From: Chloroflexota bacterium
GTDB taxonomy: Bacteria; Chloroflexota; Dehalococcoidia; Lucifugimonadales; Lucifugimonadaceae
Length of the DNA: 14,380 nucleotides
Assembly (NCBI GenBank): GCA_013911545.1
Contig: JACETA010000013.1
Span: forward strand, 1-14,380
Direction of reading: 5' to 3'
The translations under genes and the position numbers were made by a program. Position 1 is the stretch's first letter. Each line of letters starts with the position of its first letter. Shown in pieces: positions 6,230 through 14,258 of this stretch. The notes beneath the pieces are model-generated. The model did not search any database, had not been told where the DNA came from, and worked only from the letters and a program-made list of their open reading frames with translations.

Positions 6230-8776
6230 ATGTTAGGCCCTAAATATAGAAAAAAATTTTCAGTAATTAATGCAGGGATAGTTGCAGAAATTATTGAAAG
6301 ATATTTAAGTGACCCTGATTCAATAGATGAATCAGAATATCAGCTTTTGCTATCGACATTTGAATTTGAATCTACTTCAAGTCTTGTTCAGAATAATTCG
6401 ACAGAAATAGATAAAAAATCTAATGCATATTTACATGCTGATATAAATCCGCTAGTGAAAAATGATAATTCTAAGTATGATTTTGAAGAACAAAATTTAA
6501 ATTCTATTTATCTTGGTTCTATTGGTTGGGAATTTTCTCACTTAAGAAATAGCAATGAAAAAGAATGGCTTTATGATGCTGCTGAAAATAAAGATATTTC
6601 ATTGGATAATGAAGCTAAACTAAATTTACTAAAAAGGCTTATTCATGTTGAAAATTTTGAGCAATTTCTCCATAAATCCTTCGTTGGTGCTAGATGGTAT
6701 GGGCTCGAAGGATCTGAAGCCTTAATAATAATAATCGATGAAATAATAAATGGTTTTGGGAGTTATGATTCTATTAACTTTGGTATGCCTCACAGAGGAA
6801 GATTAAATGTACTCGCTCATATTTTTGATAAACCATATAGTGAAATTTTTTCTGAATTCAAAGAAGAAAACATTAATCATATGTCATCAGGAAATGTTGA
6901 TGAATACTTAAGAGATGTAAAATATCATTTAGGTGCAAAAAAGAGCACCAAGTCTGAATTATTACTAATACCTAACCCAAGCCATTTAGAAATGATAAAC
7001 CCTGTTATTCTAGGAGTTACCAAGGCATATCAGAAAAAAGGCAAGACAAGCCTTGGAGTATTAATGCATGGTGATGCAGCATTTCCAGGTGAAGGAATAA
7101 ATTCTGAATCATTTAATTTAAGTAAATTAGATGGATACGATTCTGGGGGTTCAATTCATATTGTAACAAATAACCAACTCGGGTTTACAACAAATCCCAA
7201 AGACTCCTACCCTTTACTGCACTCAACTGACTTTGTAAGAGGTTTTGATATTCCGGTTATTCATGTAAATGGCGATGATATACATGCTTGCATTAAAGCA
7301 ATTTCTGTTGCAATTGATTATAAGAAAAAATTTAATAAAGATGTTGTTTTAGATTTAATAGCATACAGAAGATTTGGTCACCAAGAAATGGATGACCCTA
7401 ACATTACACAACCTGAATTATATAAAAAAATTAAATCTCATCCAACAGTAACTGAAATATATTCTAAGAAACTTTTAGATGAAGGAATAATAGAAACTAA
7501 TGAAATTTTAAATATTAAAAATTCTCATACAGATGCACTCACCAAAGAAAATGAAATTAAATTTGAAAAAGAAACAAGCATATGGCCTGGAGAATTTACC
7601 ACTGAAAATATAGATTACCAGGATAAAACTAATAATATTACTTCTGAAGAATTAATTAGCATGAACAAAAAGTTATATAAAATTAACGATTCATTTCAAA
7701 TAAATAGCAGAATAAAACAAATTATCGATAAAAGACTAGATATGGATGAAAATTTTAAAATAGAATGGGGTCATGCTGAGTTGCTTGCAATCTGTTCTAT
7801 TTTAGATAGTAAGATTTCAGTTAGATTCTCTGGGCAAGATTCACGAAGGGGAACTTTCAGTCAAAGAAATGCATATTTGTGGGACTCCGAAAATAGTTCA
7901 GAAATTAATCTATTAGAAAAATTCTCAAACCAATCATACGTAGATGTGATTAATTCTCCATTATCAGAAATGGCAGCTTTAGCATTTGAGTTTGGCTATA
8001 GTATTTCTGAAAACAAATCATTAGTAATATGGGAAGCTCAGTTTGGTGACTTTGTAAATAATGCACAGTCAGTGATAGATGAATTTATTTCCAGTTCTCA
8101 ACCAAAGTGGGGTTTAGACTCAAATATGGTTTTGCTTTTACCTCATGGTTACGAAGGTATGGGAGCCAACCATTCAAGCGGGTGGATGGAAAGATTTTTA
8201 GATTCAGCTGCGGATAATAATATAGCTGTAGCAAATTGCACAAACTCATCTCAATATTTTCATTTGCTTAGAAACCATGCTTTGCTTGATAAGCAAGCAA
8301 ACCCTTTAATAATTTTTACTCCAAAAAGTTTATTAAGACACCCACATTCATCGAGCAAATTAAAACAATTGGCTTCATCAAATTTTAATCGAATATTAAA
8401 ACACAGAAAAATAAAAGATCCAACAAAAATAATATTTGGATCAGGAAAAATTATAGTAGATATTCTAAATGCCGATAATATAAATAATCTTGACCCAAAA
8501 ACAGATATTATAAGCTTAGAACAACTTTACCCTTTTCCTACAAAAGAGATTGTAAGCATTCTTAAATCTAAAAATTTAAAAGAAATAACTTGGGTTCAGG
8601 AAGAACCAAGAAATAGAGGAGCTTGGAAATATTTCAATGAAAATATAATTGAAATTCCTGACAATATGTTAAGGCCTAAATATGTAGGAAGAAAACAAAG
8701 TGCAACTACTGCGACAGGCTCATCCTCTGTTCATAAAATACAACAAAAAAGAATTATAGACTCTATACTTAAATAA
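6230..8776 (+). CDS. odhA: 2-Oxoglutarate dehydrogenase E1 component
   Basis: This thiamine-diphosphate enzyme decarboxylates 2-oxoglutarate and passes the succinyl group to the lipoyl arm of E2 in the TCA cycle. The N-terminus (about residues 14-45) carries the short helical segment IIERYLSDPDSIDESEYQLL that marks true OGDH E1 proteins. The first catalytic domain includes GSEALIIIIDEI, FGMPHRGRLNVLAH, NPSHLEMINPV and the cofactor motif HGDAAFPGEG near residue 280. The transketolase-like pyrimidine domain has RFSGQDSRRGTFSQRNA near 534-550 and HGYEGMGANHSSGWMERFL. The histidine usual in ...RHA is Asn here, and HSSARxERFL is HSSGWMERFL, so this is a divergent member. The 848 residues match E1-only enzymes (E. 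coli SucA is 933) and rule out the E2-E1 fusion of mycobacteria. No Shine-Dalgarno is seen. odhB follows after 18 bases. Confidence 0.95.
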   Translation: MLGPKYRKKFSVINAGIVAEIIERYLSDPDSIDESEYQLLLSTFEFESTSSLVQNNSTEIDKKSNAYLHADINPLVKNDNSKYDFEEQNLNSIYLGSIGWEFSHLRNSNEKEWLYDAAENKDISLDNEAKLNLLKRLIHVENFEQFLHKSFVGARWYGLEGSEALIIIIDEIINGFGSYDSINFGMPHRGRLNVLAHIFDKPYSEIFSEFKEENINHMSSGNVDEYLRDVKYHLGAKKSTKSELLLIPNPSHLEMINPVILGVTKAYQKKGKTSLGVLMHGDAAFPGEGINSESFNLSKLDGYDSGGSIHIVTNNQLGFTTNPKDSYPLLHSTDFVRGFDIPVIHVNGDDIHACIKAISVAIDYKKKFNKDVVLDLIAYRRFGHQEMDDPNITQPELYKKIKSHPTVTEIYSKKLLDEGIIETNEILNIKNSHTDALTKENEIKFEKETSIWPGEFTTENIDYQDKTNNITSEELISMNKKLYKINDSFQINSRIKQIIDKRLDMDENFKIEWGHAELLAICSILDSKISVRFSGQDSRRGTFSQRNAYLWDSENSSEINLLEKFSNQSYVDVINSPLSEMAALAFEFGYSISENKSLVIWEAQFGDFVNNAQSVIDEFISSSQPKWGLDSNMVLLLPHGYEGMGANHSSGWMERFLDSAADNNIAVANCTNSSQYFHLLRNHALLDKQANPLIIFTPKSLLRHPHSSSKLKQLASSNFNRILKHRKIKDPTKIIFGSGKIIVDILNADNINNLDPKTDIISLEQLYPFPTKEIVSILKSKNLKEITWVQEEPRNRGAWKYFNENIIEIPDNMLRPKYVGRKQSATTATGSSSVHKIQQKRIIDSILK

Positions 8777-8794
8777 TTGATAGAATAACCAATT

Positions 8795-10009
8795 ATGTTA
8801 CATGAAATTATAGTTCCTGAATTAGCTGAATCAACTGTTGAAGCAACTGTTGCTTCTTGGATAAAAAAAGATGGTGAAATCGTATCCAAAGGCGATGTCA
8901 TAATTGAGCTTGATACAGATAAAGTAAGTTTAGAAATTGTTTCTCCCTCAGATGGGCAAATACAAAAAATTCTTAAACAAGAAGGAGAGATAGTTAAAGT
9001 AGGGGATATTTTAGGGACTATTGATGATTCACAATATTCTTCAGGCAAAAAGGATTCTGCTAACCAAAATGAAAAGTCTCCTAATGATAAAGATGATGAA
9101 CCTCAAAAAAAACTTAGTGCTGACCAAGAAATAAATATTACACCTGTTGCAAAAAAGATTGCTGAAAAAGAAAACATAAATCTTGAAAATATTACAGGCA
9201 CAGGACCAAATGGGAAAATCACTAAGGAAGATTTAATTAGTTCAAGTAAAAATGAAATCAAGGAAATACAAGATTCTGTAAAAATTACTAAAGATCAAAA
9301 CAATAATATTAAAGACGAAGAGATAGTAAAACTTTCACGAAGAAGAATAACAATTGCTAAGAGATTAAAAGATGTTCAAAGTGAAACAGTAATGACCACA
9401 ACTTATAATGAGGTTGATTTATCATCTGTTATTGCAATTAGAAAAAAATACCAAGACCAATTTATAAAAAAACACAATACTAAACTTGGATTTATGAGTT
9501 TCTTTGTAAAAGCATCAGTTAATTCCTTGCAAAGTTTTCCTCATCTTAATGCTGAACTTCATCAAGACGAATTAATAGTAAAGAGATATTACGATATTGG
9601 CATTGCTGTTGCCACAGATGAAGGTTTAGTTGTTCCGGTATTAAGAAGTGCTGACAAATTATCTTCGGCTGAGATCGAACAAGGTATAGCAGAACTTGCA
9701 ACAAAGTCTAGAGATAAAAAAATTACTTTACAAGAATTACAAGGCGGAACTTTTTCAATAACAAATGGCGGGGTATTCGGATCTTTGATGTCAACTCCAC
9801 TTTTAAACCCACCACAAGTAGGAATACTTGGGATGCACAAAATTATGGAAAAGCCAATTGCGGTAGATGGTGAAGTAGTAGTTAGGCCAGTAATGATGCT
9901 TGCAGTTACGTATGATCACAGAATTATTGACGGAGCAATGGCTGTTCAATTTTTAGTTAGGATTAAGAATTTACTTGAAGATCCATACCAACTCTTAATA
10001 GATGCTTAA
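8795..10009 (+). CDS. odhB: Dihydrolipoamide succinyltransferase (E2 of 2-oxoglutarate dehydrogenase)
   Basis: E2 moves the succinyl group from its lipoyl arm to CoA and forms the core of the complex. Domains in order: one lipoyl domain (about residues 1-77) with the attachment lysine Lys43 in ELDTDKVSLEI; a charged, flexible linker rich in Lys, Asp, Glu and Asn (78-105); a peripheral-subunit-binding domain (about 108-145) with TPVAKKIAEKENI and GTGPNGKITKEDL; a second linker; and the acyltransferase domain (about 175-404) starting LSRRRITIAKRL and ending with the catalytic TYDHRIIDG (His375, Asp379). Length of 404 is like E. coli SucB (405). Pairing with the OGDH-type E1 identifies the substrate. 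No Shine-Dalgarno is evident. It overlaps the next gene by 8 bases. No lipoamide dehydrogenase gene is in the window. Confidence 0.95.
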   Translation: MLHEIIVPELAESTVEATVASWIKKDGEIVSKGDVIIELDTDKVSLEIVSPSDGQIQKILKQEGEIVKVGDILGTIDDSQYSSGKKDSANQNEKSPNDKDDEPQKKLSADQEINITPVAKKIAEKENINLENITGTGPNGKITKEDLISSSKNEIKEIQDSVKITKDQNNNIKDEEIVKLSRRRITIAKRLKDVQSETVMTTTYNEVDLSSVIAIRKKYQDQFIKKHNTKLGFMSFFVKASVNSLQSFPHLNAELHQDELIVKRYYDIGIAVATDEGLVVPVLRSADKLSSAEIEQGIAELATKSRDKKITLQELQGGTFSITNGGVFGSLMSTPLLNPPQVGILGMHKIMEKPIAVDGEVVVRPVMMLAVTYDHRIIDGAMAVQFLVRIKNLLEDPYQLLIDA

Positions 10010-11138
10010 AAGAACAAAGATAGAATCTGTTGAAACAATTCTTTGGGATAAATGGCTAATAATTAAAATTTTATGTGAAGATGGGACAATTGGCATAGGA
10101 GAAGGTGGAGTTCATGGTTGGCAAAGACCAACTAAGACAGCAGTTGACACCATGAGTGAATATTTAATAGGAAAAGATCCTTTTTTAATAGAACATCATT
10201 ATCAATTTTTATACAGATCAAGCCATTTTATGGGTTCAGTTATCCAGGGAGCACTTTCTGCAATTGATATAGCTTTATGGGACATTAAAGGGAAGAAATT
10301 AAATTTACCAATATATGAATTAATTGCTGGTAAAACAAGAGATAAAGTTAGGTGCTATATTCATATATCAGGGAATTCAACTGAAGATTTAGTGCTAGAT
10401 GCAAAAAAAAAGGTTAACGAAGGATTCACCGCGATAAGATTTTCTCCATATTCAGAAGATTTTCATTTATATAAATCTTTATCTGAATGGATAAATGATG
10501 CGCATGACAGAATAGCTGCAGTTATTGACGAAGTAGGTAAAAATGTAGACATCTGCATTGAAATTCATAGGCAAATGAATCCATCTGAGTCCATATCTTT
10601 AGCAAAAAAATTAGATAAATTTGATATTTTTTTCTATGAAGATCCTATGCTACCTGACTCTCCTTCGATGATGAAGCAAATAAAAGATCAGTGCAGATTA
10701 CCAATTGCTACAGGAGAAAGATTTACCTCAATTTTTGATTTTCAAAATTTACTTGAGCTTAATGCTGCAGATTACATTAGGCCCGATTTATGTTTAGCGG
10801 CAGGAATAAGTGGATGTAAAAAAATTTCAGCTATGGCGGAAGCAAAACATATCAAAGTTATTCCCCACAACCCACTTTCGCCAATATCTACAGCTGCTTG
10901 CGTTCAACTTGATGCATCAATACCTAATTTTGCATTGCAAGAATATACTGGTGAATCTGAATACCCAAAGAATGAGCTACTAATCAAACCTTTGAAACTT
11001 GAAAAAGGGTACCTTATTGTGCCTGAAGAACCGGGTCTAGGAATTGAATTAAATGAAAAAAGTATAAGCAAAATTAGCGAATCTCCAAAAATTCTTGATA
11101 CTCCTATTGGTTATGACGGATCGGTAAAAGATAGATAG
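10002..11138 (+). CDS. Enolase-superfamily protein, galactonate/mannonate dehydratase-like (paralogue 1)
   Basis: Enolase-superfamily enzymes abstract a proton next to a carboxylate with Mg2+ help; the closest remembered relatives are sugar-acid dehydratases such as galactonate dehydratase. The N-terminal capping domain covers about residues 1-120, the barrel about 125-355. Metal ligands are Glu187 (IEIHRQ), Glu213 (FYEDP) and Glu239 (TGERF); possible acid/base residues are His189 and His289 (VIPHNPLSP). Galactonate dehydratase normally has Asp at the first ligand (DFH), so Glu is a departure. YIRPDLCLAAGIS and the His context resemble that family, but the substrate is open. At 378 residues it is full length. 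The start ATG lies in ATGCTTAA shared with the end of odhB and has no Shine-Dalgarno, so it is probably translated by coupling from the TCA-cycle operon, an unexpected partner. Its stop abuts the uppP stop. Confidence 0.88.
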   Translation: MLKRTKIESVETILWDKWLIIKILCEDGTIGIGEGGVHGWQRPTKTAVDTMSEYLIGKDPFLIEHHYQFLYRSSHFMGSVIQGALSAIDIALWDIKGKKLNLPIYELIAGKTRDKVRCYIHISGNSTEDLVLDAKKKVNEGFTAIRFSPYSEDFHLYKSLSEWINDAHDRIAAVIDEVGKNVDICIEIHRQMNPSESISLAKKLDKFDIFFYEDPMLPDSPSMMKQIKDQCRLPIATGERFTSIFDFQNLLELNAADYIRPDLCLAAGISGCKKISAMAEAKHIKVIPHNPLSPISTAACVQLDASIPNFALQEYTGESEYPKNELLIKPLKLEKGYLIVPEEPGLGIELNEKSISKISESPKILDTPIGYDGSVKDR

Positions 11139-11900
11139 TTAAAATATAGAAAAAAGTAATATTAAAAGTCCCAGAGCAATATTATATGCACCAAATATTC
11201 TTAATTGAATAAAAGTAGATAAGAAAATCATTACTTTAATACCAATATAAGATGCCAAGAAGGATAGAGTGAATCCTACTAACAAATAAAATGCATCTAA
11301 TTGAGAAGCTCCATTTAAGAAAAGAATGAAAATTTCATAAAAACTCGATATTAATATTAGAGGTATACTCATTAAAAAAGATACGATAATTGACCTTTTT
11401 AGACTAAGCCCCAAGAAAACTGATATCCCTATTACTATTCCAGACCGTGACACGCCGGGTAATGCTGCTAAGGATTGAAATAGAGAAGCAATTATTATTA
11501 TTTTTAAAAAGCTTAAATTTAATTTTTTTAAGAAATGCATACAAATTATTATTCCTGAAAAAATAAATGAAAACCCCATTATAGAAAGTTCTCTAGATTC
11601 GTTATTTAAAAAATCTCTAAAAAATAAACCTACAACACCTATTGGTATAAATGATAAAGCGATTATTTTTTTATTTTTATTTATTTCAAAATCATTTTCT
11701 ACTGATCCAGAATAATTAAATTTAAAAAATATTAAAATTGCCAATAATGATGCAAGGTGAACCACAATATCAAAAGTAATATTAGGCTTACTTAAGTCTA
11801 AAATACTTGAAAAAAGCTCTACATGCCCACTACTACTTATAGGTAAAAATTCTGTTAAGCCTTGAATAAATCCTAAAAATGCAGAAGAAATTAATTCCAA
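11139..11900 (-). CDS. uppP: Undecaprenyl-diphosphatase (BacA/UppP family)
   Basis: This integral membrane phosphatase recycles the lipid carrier undecaprenyl pyrophosphate to the monophosphate for peptidoglycan and other envelope polymers; overexpression in other bacteria raises bacitracin tolerance. The 253 residues (E. coli has 273) carry both family motifs: QGLTEFLPISSSGH at residues 13-26, including Glu17 and His26, and LPGVSRSG with catalytic Arg152. Several hydrophobic helices follow throughout. The reading frame starts with TTG; no in-frame ATG lies near and the motif begins at residue 13, so TTG is convincing. An AAAGGA motif is 7 bases upstream. The gene is alone on this strand between two plus-strand runs, converging with one enolase-superfamily gene and diverging from the other. 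Confidence 0.94.
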   Translation of the reverse strand: MELISSAFLGFIQGLTEFLPISSSGHVELFSSILDLSKPNITFDIVVHLASLLAILIFFKFNYSGSVENDFEINKNKKIIALSFIPIGVVGLFFRDFLNNESRELSIMGFSFIFSGIIICMHFLKKLNLSFLKIIIIASLFQSLAALPGVSRSGIVIGISVFLGLSLKRSIIVSFLMSIPLILISSFYEIFILFLNGASQLDAFYLLVGFTLSFLASYIGIKVMIFLSTFIQLRIFGAYNIALGLLILLFSIF

Positions 11901-11907
11901 AAAAAAA

Positions 11908-11913
11908 TCCTTT
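11908..11913 (-). promoter_or_regulatory. Shine-Dalgarno motif that fixes the uppP TTG start
   Basis: On the minus strand AAAGGA lies 7 bases before the TTG at 11900-11898. With no alternative ATG or GTG that would keep the conserved N-terminal motif in its normal place, this site decides the start codon. Confidence 0.75.
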
Positions 11914-11974
11914 TACTTAATTTATATATATATCTTAGATTAAATGGATGATAAAATACCAATTTATTGAAAGC
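11914..11974. promoter_or_regulatory. Divergent promoter region between uppP and the second enolase-superfamily gene
   Basis: The 88 bases between the two start codons (11901-11988) must hold promoters for both directions. On the minus strand a TATATA-rich tract at about 11921-11932 could be the uppP -10 region. On the plus strand TAAAAT at 11952-11957 is a plausible -10 for the downstream gene. I find no strong -35 for either, so boxes are not assigned firmly. Confidence 0.35.
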
Positions 11975-11988
11975 AAAAGGAGTAATTT

Positions 11989-13194
11989 ATGCCAAAAATA
12001 ACAAAAATTGAAACTATAAGAAATTCTAAATATTCAAAAATTTTATGGGTTGTTGTGCATGATGAATCAGGCGAATTTGGGATTGGTGAAACATCTTGGG
12101 GTCCGGATACAGTTGAAACTTTCATTTTAAAAGAAATTGCTCCATCTATAATTGGCAAAAGCCCAATGGAATTAAGTAAAAGATGGGATGATATATGCAA
12201 GCTTGGTATAACCGTTAGGCCAAGCGGTGCTGAAGTAAGATCACTTTCAGCTGTAGATATGGCCCTGCATGATCTGGTTGGGAAATTAACTGAACAGCCT
12301 TTATATCAAATGTTAGGTGGGCTATTTAGGGACAAAATAAAAATTTATAATACATGTGCTGGCTATTCATATGGAGTTAACAGAAAAGAGACTTATAGGA
12401 ATATCCCGGGAGACGTAGACCATATGCCTGATCAAAAATATGAAGACCAGCAGGCTTTTATGTCAGATGCTGGCGAATTAGCAAAAAGCCTCTTAGATGA
12501 AGGTGTATCAGCAATGAAAATATGGCCATTTGATCAATTTGCAGGTAAAACTAACGGAGAATTTATATCTTCTCAGGATATAGATAAAGGGGTTGAGCCA
12601 TTCCAAAAGATTAGAGATGCTGTAGGAAGAAAAATGGATATAATGGTTGAACTTCATTCAATGTGGAATCTACCATCAGCCAAAAGAATTGCAAAAGCAT
12701 TGGAGCCTATAGAGCCATTATGGTACGAGGATCCAATACCAATGGATAACTTAGATGCTCTTGCTGATTTTAGAAAATTTACTCATATACCAGTCACTGC
12801 AAGCGAAACTATGTCTTTGAGGTGGAGTTTTAGAGAACTTTTTGAAAAGAAAGCTGTAGATATATGTATGTTTGATATATGTTGGGTTGGGGGTATTTCA
12901 GAAGCAAATAAAATATCTGCAATGGCCGCAGCAAACCACTTACCTGTTGCACCTCATGATTGCGTAGGACCTATAACGCTTATAAATGGGATCCATTTAA
13001 GCCTCAGCGCTCCAAACGCTATGATCCAAGAAACAGTTCGAGCTTTTAACAATACATGGTATAGAGACATTATTGAAACTATGCCAAAAATAGAAAATGG
13101 ATATGTTTATCCTATGAAAGGTTTTGGAATAGGAACAAAATTTAAAGATGAATTTCTAAGTGATCAAGAAACTATAATAAATTCAACTGAATAA
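11989..13194 (+). CDS. Enolase-superfamily protein, mandelate racemase/muconate cycloisomerase-like (paralogue 2)
   Basis: Like paralogue 1 this should use Mg2+ to enolise a carboxylate substrate, most likely dehydrating or epimerising a sugar acid or related hydroxy acid. The capping domain is about residues 1-130 and the barrel 135-385. Metal ligands are Glu221 (MVELHSMW), Glu247 (WYEDP) and Glu273 (ASETM); His223 and His323 (VAPHDCVGP) are candidate acid/base residues. The same Glu-x-His arrangement at the first ligand is seen in paralogue 1, but the two proteins are clearly diverged. An insertion at about residues 120-160, with Tyr, Asp and Lys residues, may shape the substrate pocket. 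At 401 residues it is full length. A strong AAAAGGAG (11975-11982), 6 bases before the ATG, sets the start. It overlaps the next gene by one base (TAATG). Confidence 0.88.
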   Translation: MPKITKIETIRNSKYSKILWVVVHDESGEFGIGETSWGPDTVETFILKEIAPSIIGKSPMELSKRWDDICKLGITVRPSGAEVRSLSAVDMALHDLVGKLTEQPLYQMLGGLFRDKIKIYNTCAGYSYGVNRKETYRNIPGDVDHMPDQKYEDQQAFMSDAGELAKSLLDEGVSAMKIWPFDQFAGKTNGEFISSQDIDKGVEPFQKIRDAVGRKMDIMVELHSMWNLPSAKRIAKALEPIEPLWYEDPIPMDNLDALADFRKFTHIPVTASETMSLRWSFRELFEKKAVDICMFDICWVGGISEANKISAMAAANHLPVAPHDCVGPITLINGIHLSLSAPNAMIQETVRAFNNTWYRDIIETMPKIENGYVYPMKGFGIGTKFKDEFLSDQETIINSTE

Positions 13195-14258
13195 TGTCAA
13201 AATATAAAAGTAGTGATTTAAAGGGGGCAGTATTAACTGTTAAGGGCCCTATTGATCCATTACAATTAGGTAAAACAATTTGCCATGAACATCTATTCAT
13301 AGATTTCAGACTTGTTTATAAGGACCCTCCTCTAAAAAAAGATATAGAAAAAACATCTGAAAAAGTTCAACTAAATAATCTTGGATGGATAAGAAATTTT
13401 TGGAATAGCAATAAAGACAATTTATTGCTTGATAATTATGATACTGCTTTAGAAGAATTAAAGGATTTTAAAAAATATGGAAAGAGCATAGTTGAGTTAA
13501 CATCTATGGGTTCTATAAGACTAAACAATCATGAAAAACTAATTAGGTCATTAAGTGATGCAACGAACATAAATATAATAATTGGGTCTGGTTTTTATGT
13601 TGATAACTCTTTACCTAATTTTTTTAAAAAAAACGATGAATATTATCTTTCTAAATTAATAATTAATGATTTTTTTAATCCAGAAAATAATATTTCTTCT
13701 GGAGTGATTGGTGAAGTAGGTTGCAGTTTTCCATTAACTCAAAATGAGAAAAAAAGCTTAAAAGCATCTGCAATTGCTCAAGAAAAAACTGGAGCCAGCA
13801 TAATAATTCACCCAGGAAGAAATGAGGATTCACCATTTGAAATAATAGAATTTCTAAAAAAAGAAAATGCTAATATAAATAGGGTTGTTATAGGTCATAT
13901 AGAAAGGACAATTTATTCAGTTGATAAGTTAAATAAATTAGCTTCTGAAAACGTTTTTATGAATTTTGATCAATTAGGAATAGAATCATCTTATTATCCT
14001 CTTAATAATAAAAGTTATATGCCTAATGATTATCAAAAAATTAAATTTATAAAGCATTTAATCGAAAATGGATACTCAAAAAAAATTTTATTGGGGCATG
14101 ATATTTATTCTAAACATAGGCTAAAAAAATATGGGGGACATGGGTATTCATATATATTAGAAATGATTATTTTGAGAATGATTACAATGGGAATATCACA
14201 AAAAGATGTAAATAAAATGATAATTGAAAATCCTAAAAAAATTTTAACGTTAGTATGA
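13194..14258 (+). CDS. Phosphotriesterase-family metal-dependent hydrolase
   Basis: The 354-residue protein has the whole metal site of the phosphotriesterase family within the amidohydrolase superfamily. His31 and His33 (CHEHLF) start the barrel. The bridging position is Glu in GEVGCS, as in phosphotriesterase-homology proteins, in place of the carboxylated lysine of true phosphotriesterase. The remaining ligands are the histidines in IIIHPGR and VIGHIERT and the Asp in LLGHDIYSK. The family holds lactonases, esterases and phosphotriesterases; lactone or ester hydrolysis is more likely than organophosphate breakdown in this context. The segment between the HEH motif and strand 2 (about residues 45-80) is long and charged. 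There is no Shine-Dalgarno; the ATG shares a base with the stop of the dehydratase-like gene, and the gene ends in an ATGA overlap with a lipoprotein gene. No signal peptide, so it should be cytoplasmic. Confidence 0.88.
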   Translation: MSKYKSSDLKGAVLTVKGPIDPLQLGKTICHEHLFIDFRLVYKDPPLKKDIEKTSEKVQLNNLGWIRNFWNSNKDNLLLDNYDTALEELKDFKKYGKSIVELTSMGSIRLNNHEKLIRSLSDATNINIIIGSGFYVDNSLPNFFKKNDEYYLSKLIINDFFNPENNISSGVIGEVGCSFPLTQNEKKSLKASAIAQEKTGASIIIHPGRNEDSPFEIIEFLKKENANINRVVIGHIERTIYSVDKLNKLASENVFMNFDQLGIESSYYPLNNKSYMPNDYQKIKFIKHLIENGYSKKILLGHDIYSKHRLKKYGGHGYSYILEMIILRMITMGISQKDVNKMIIENPKKILTLV

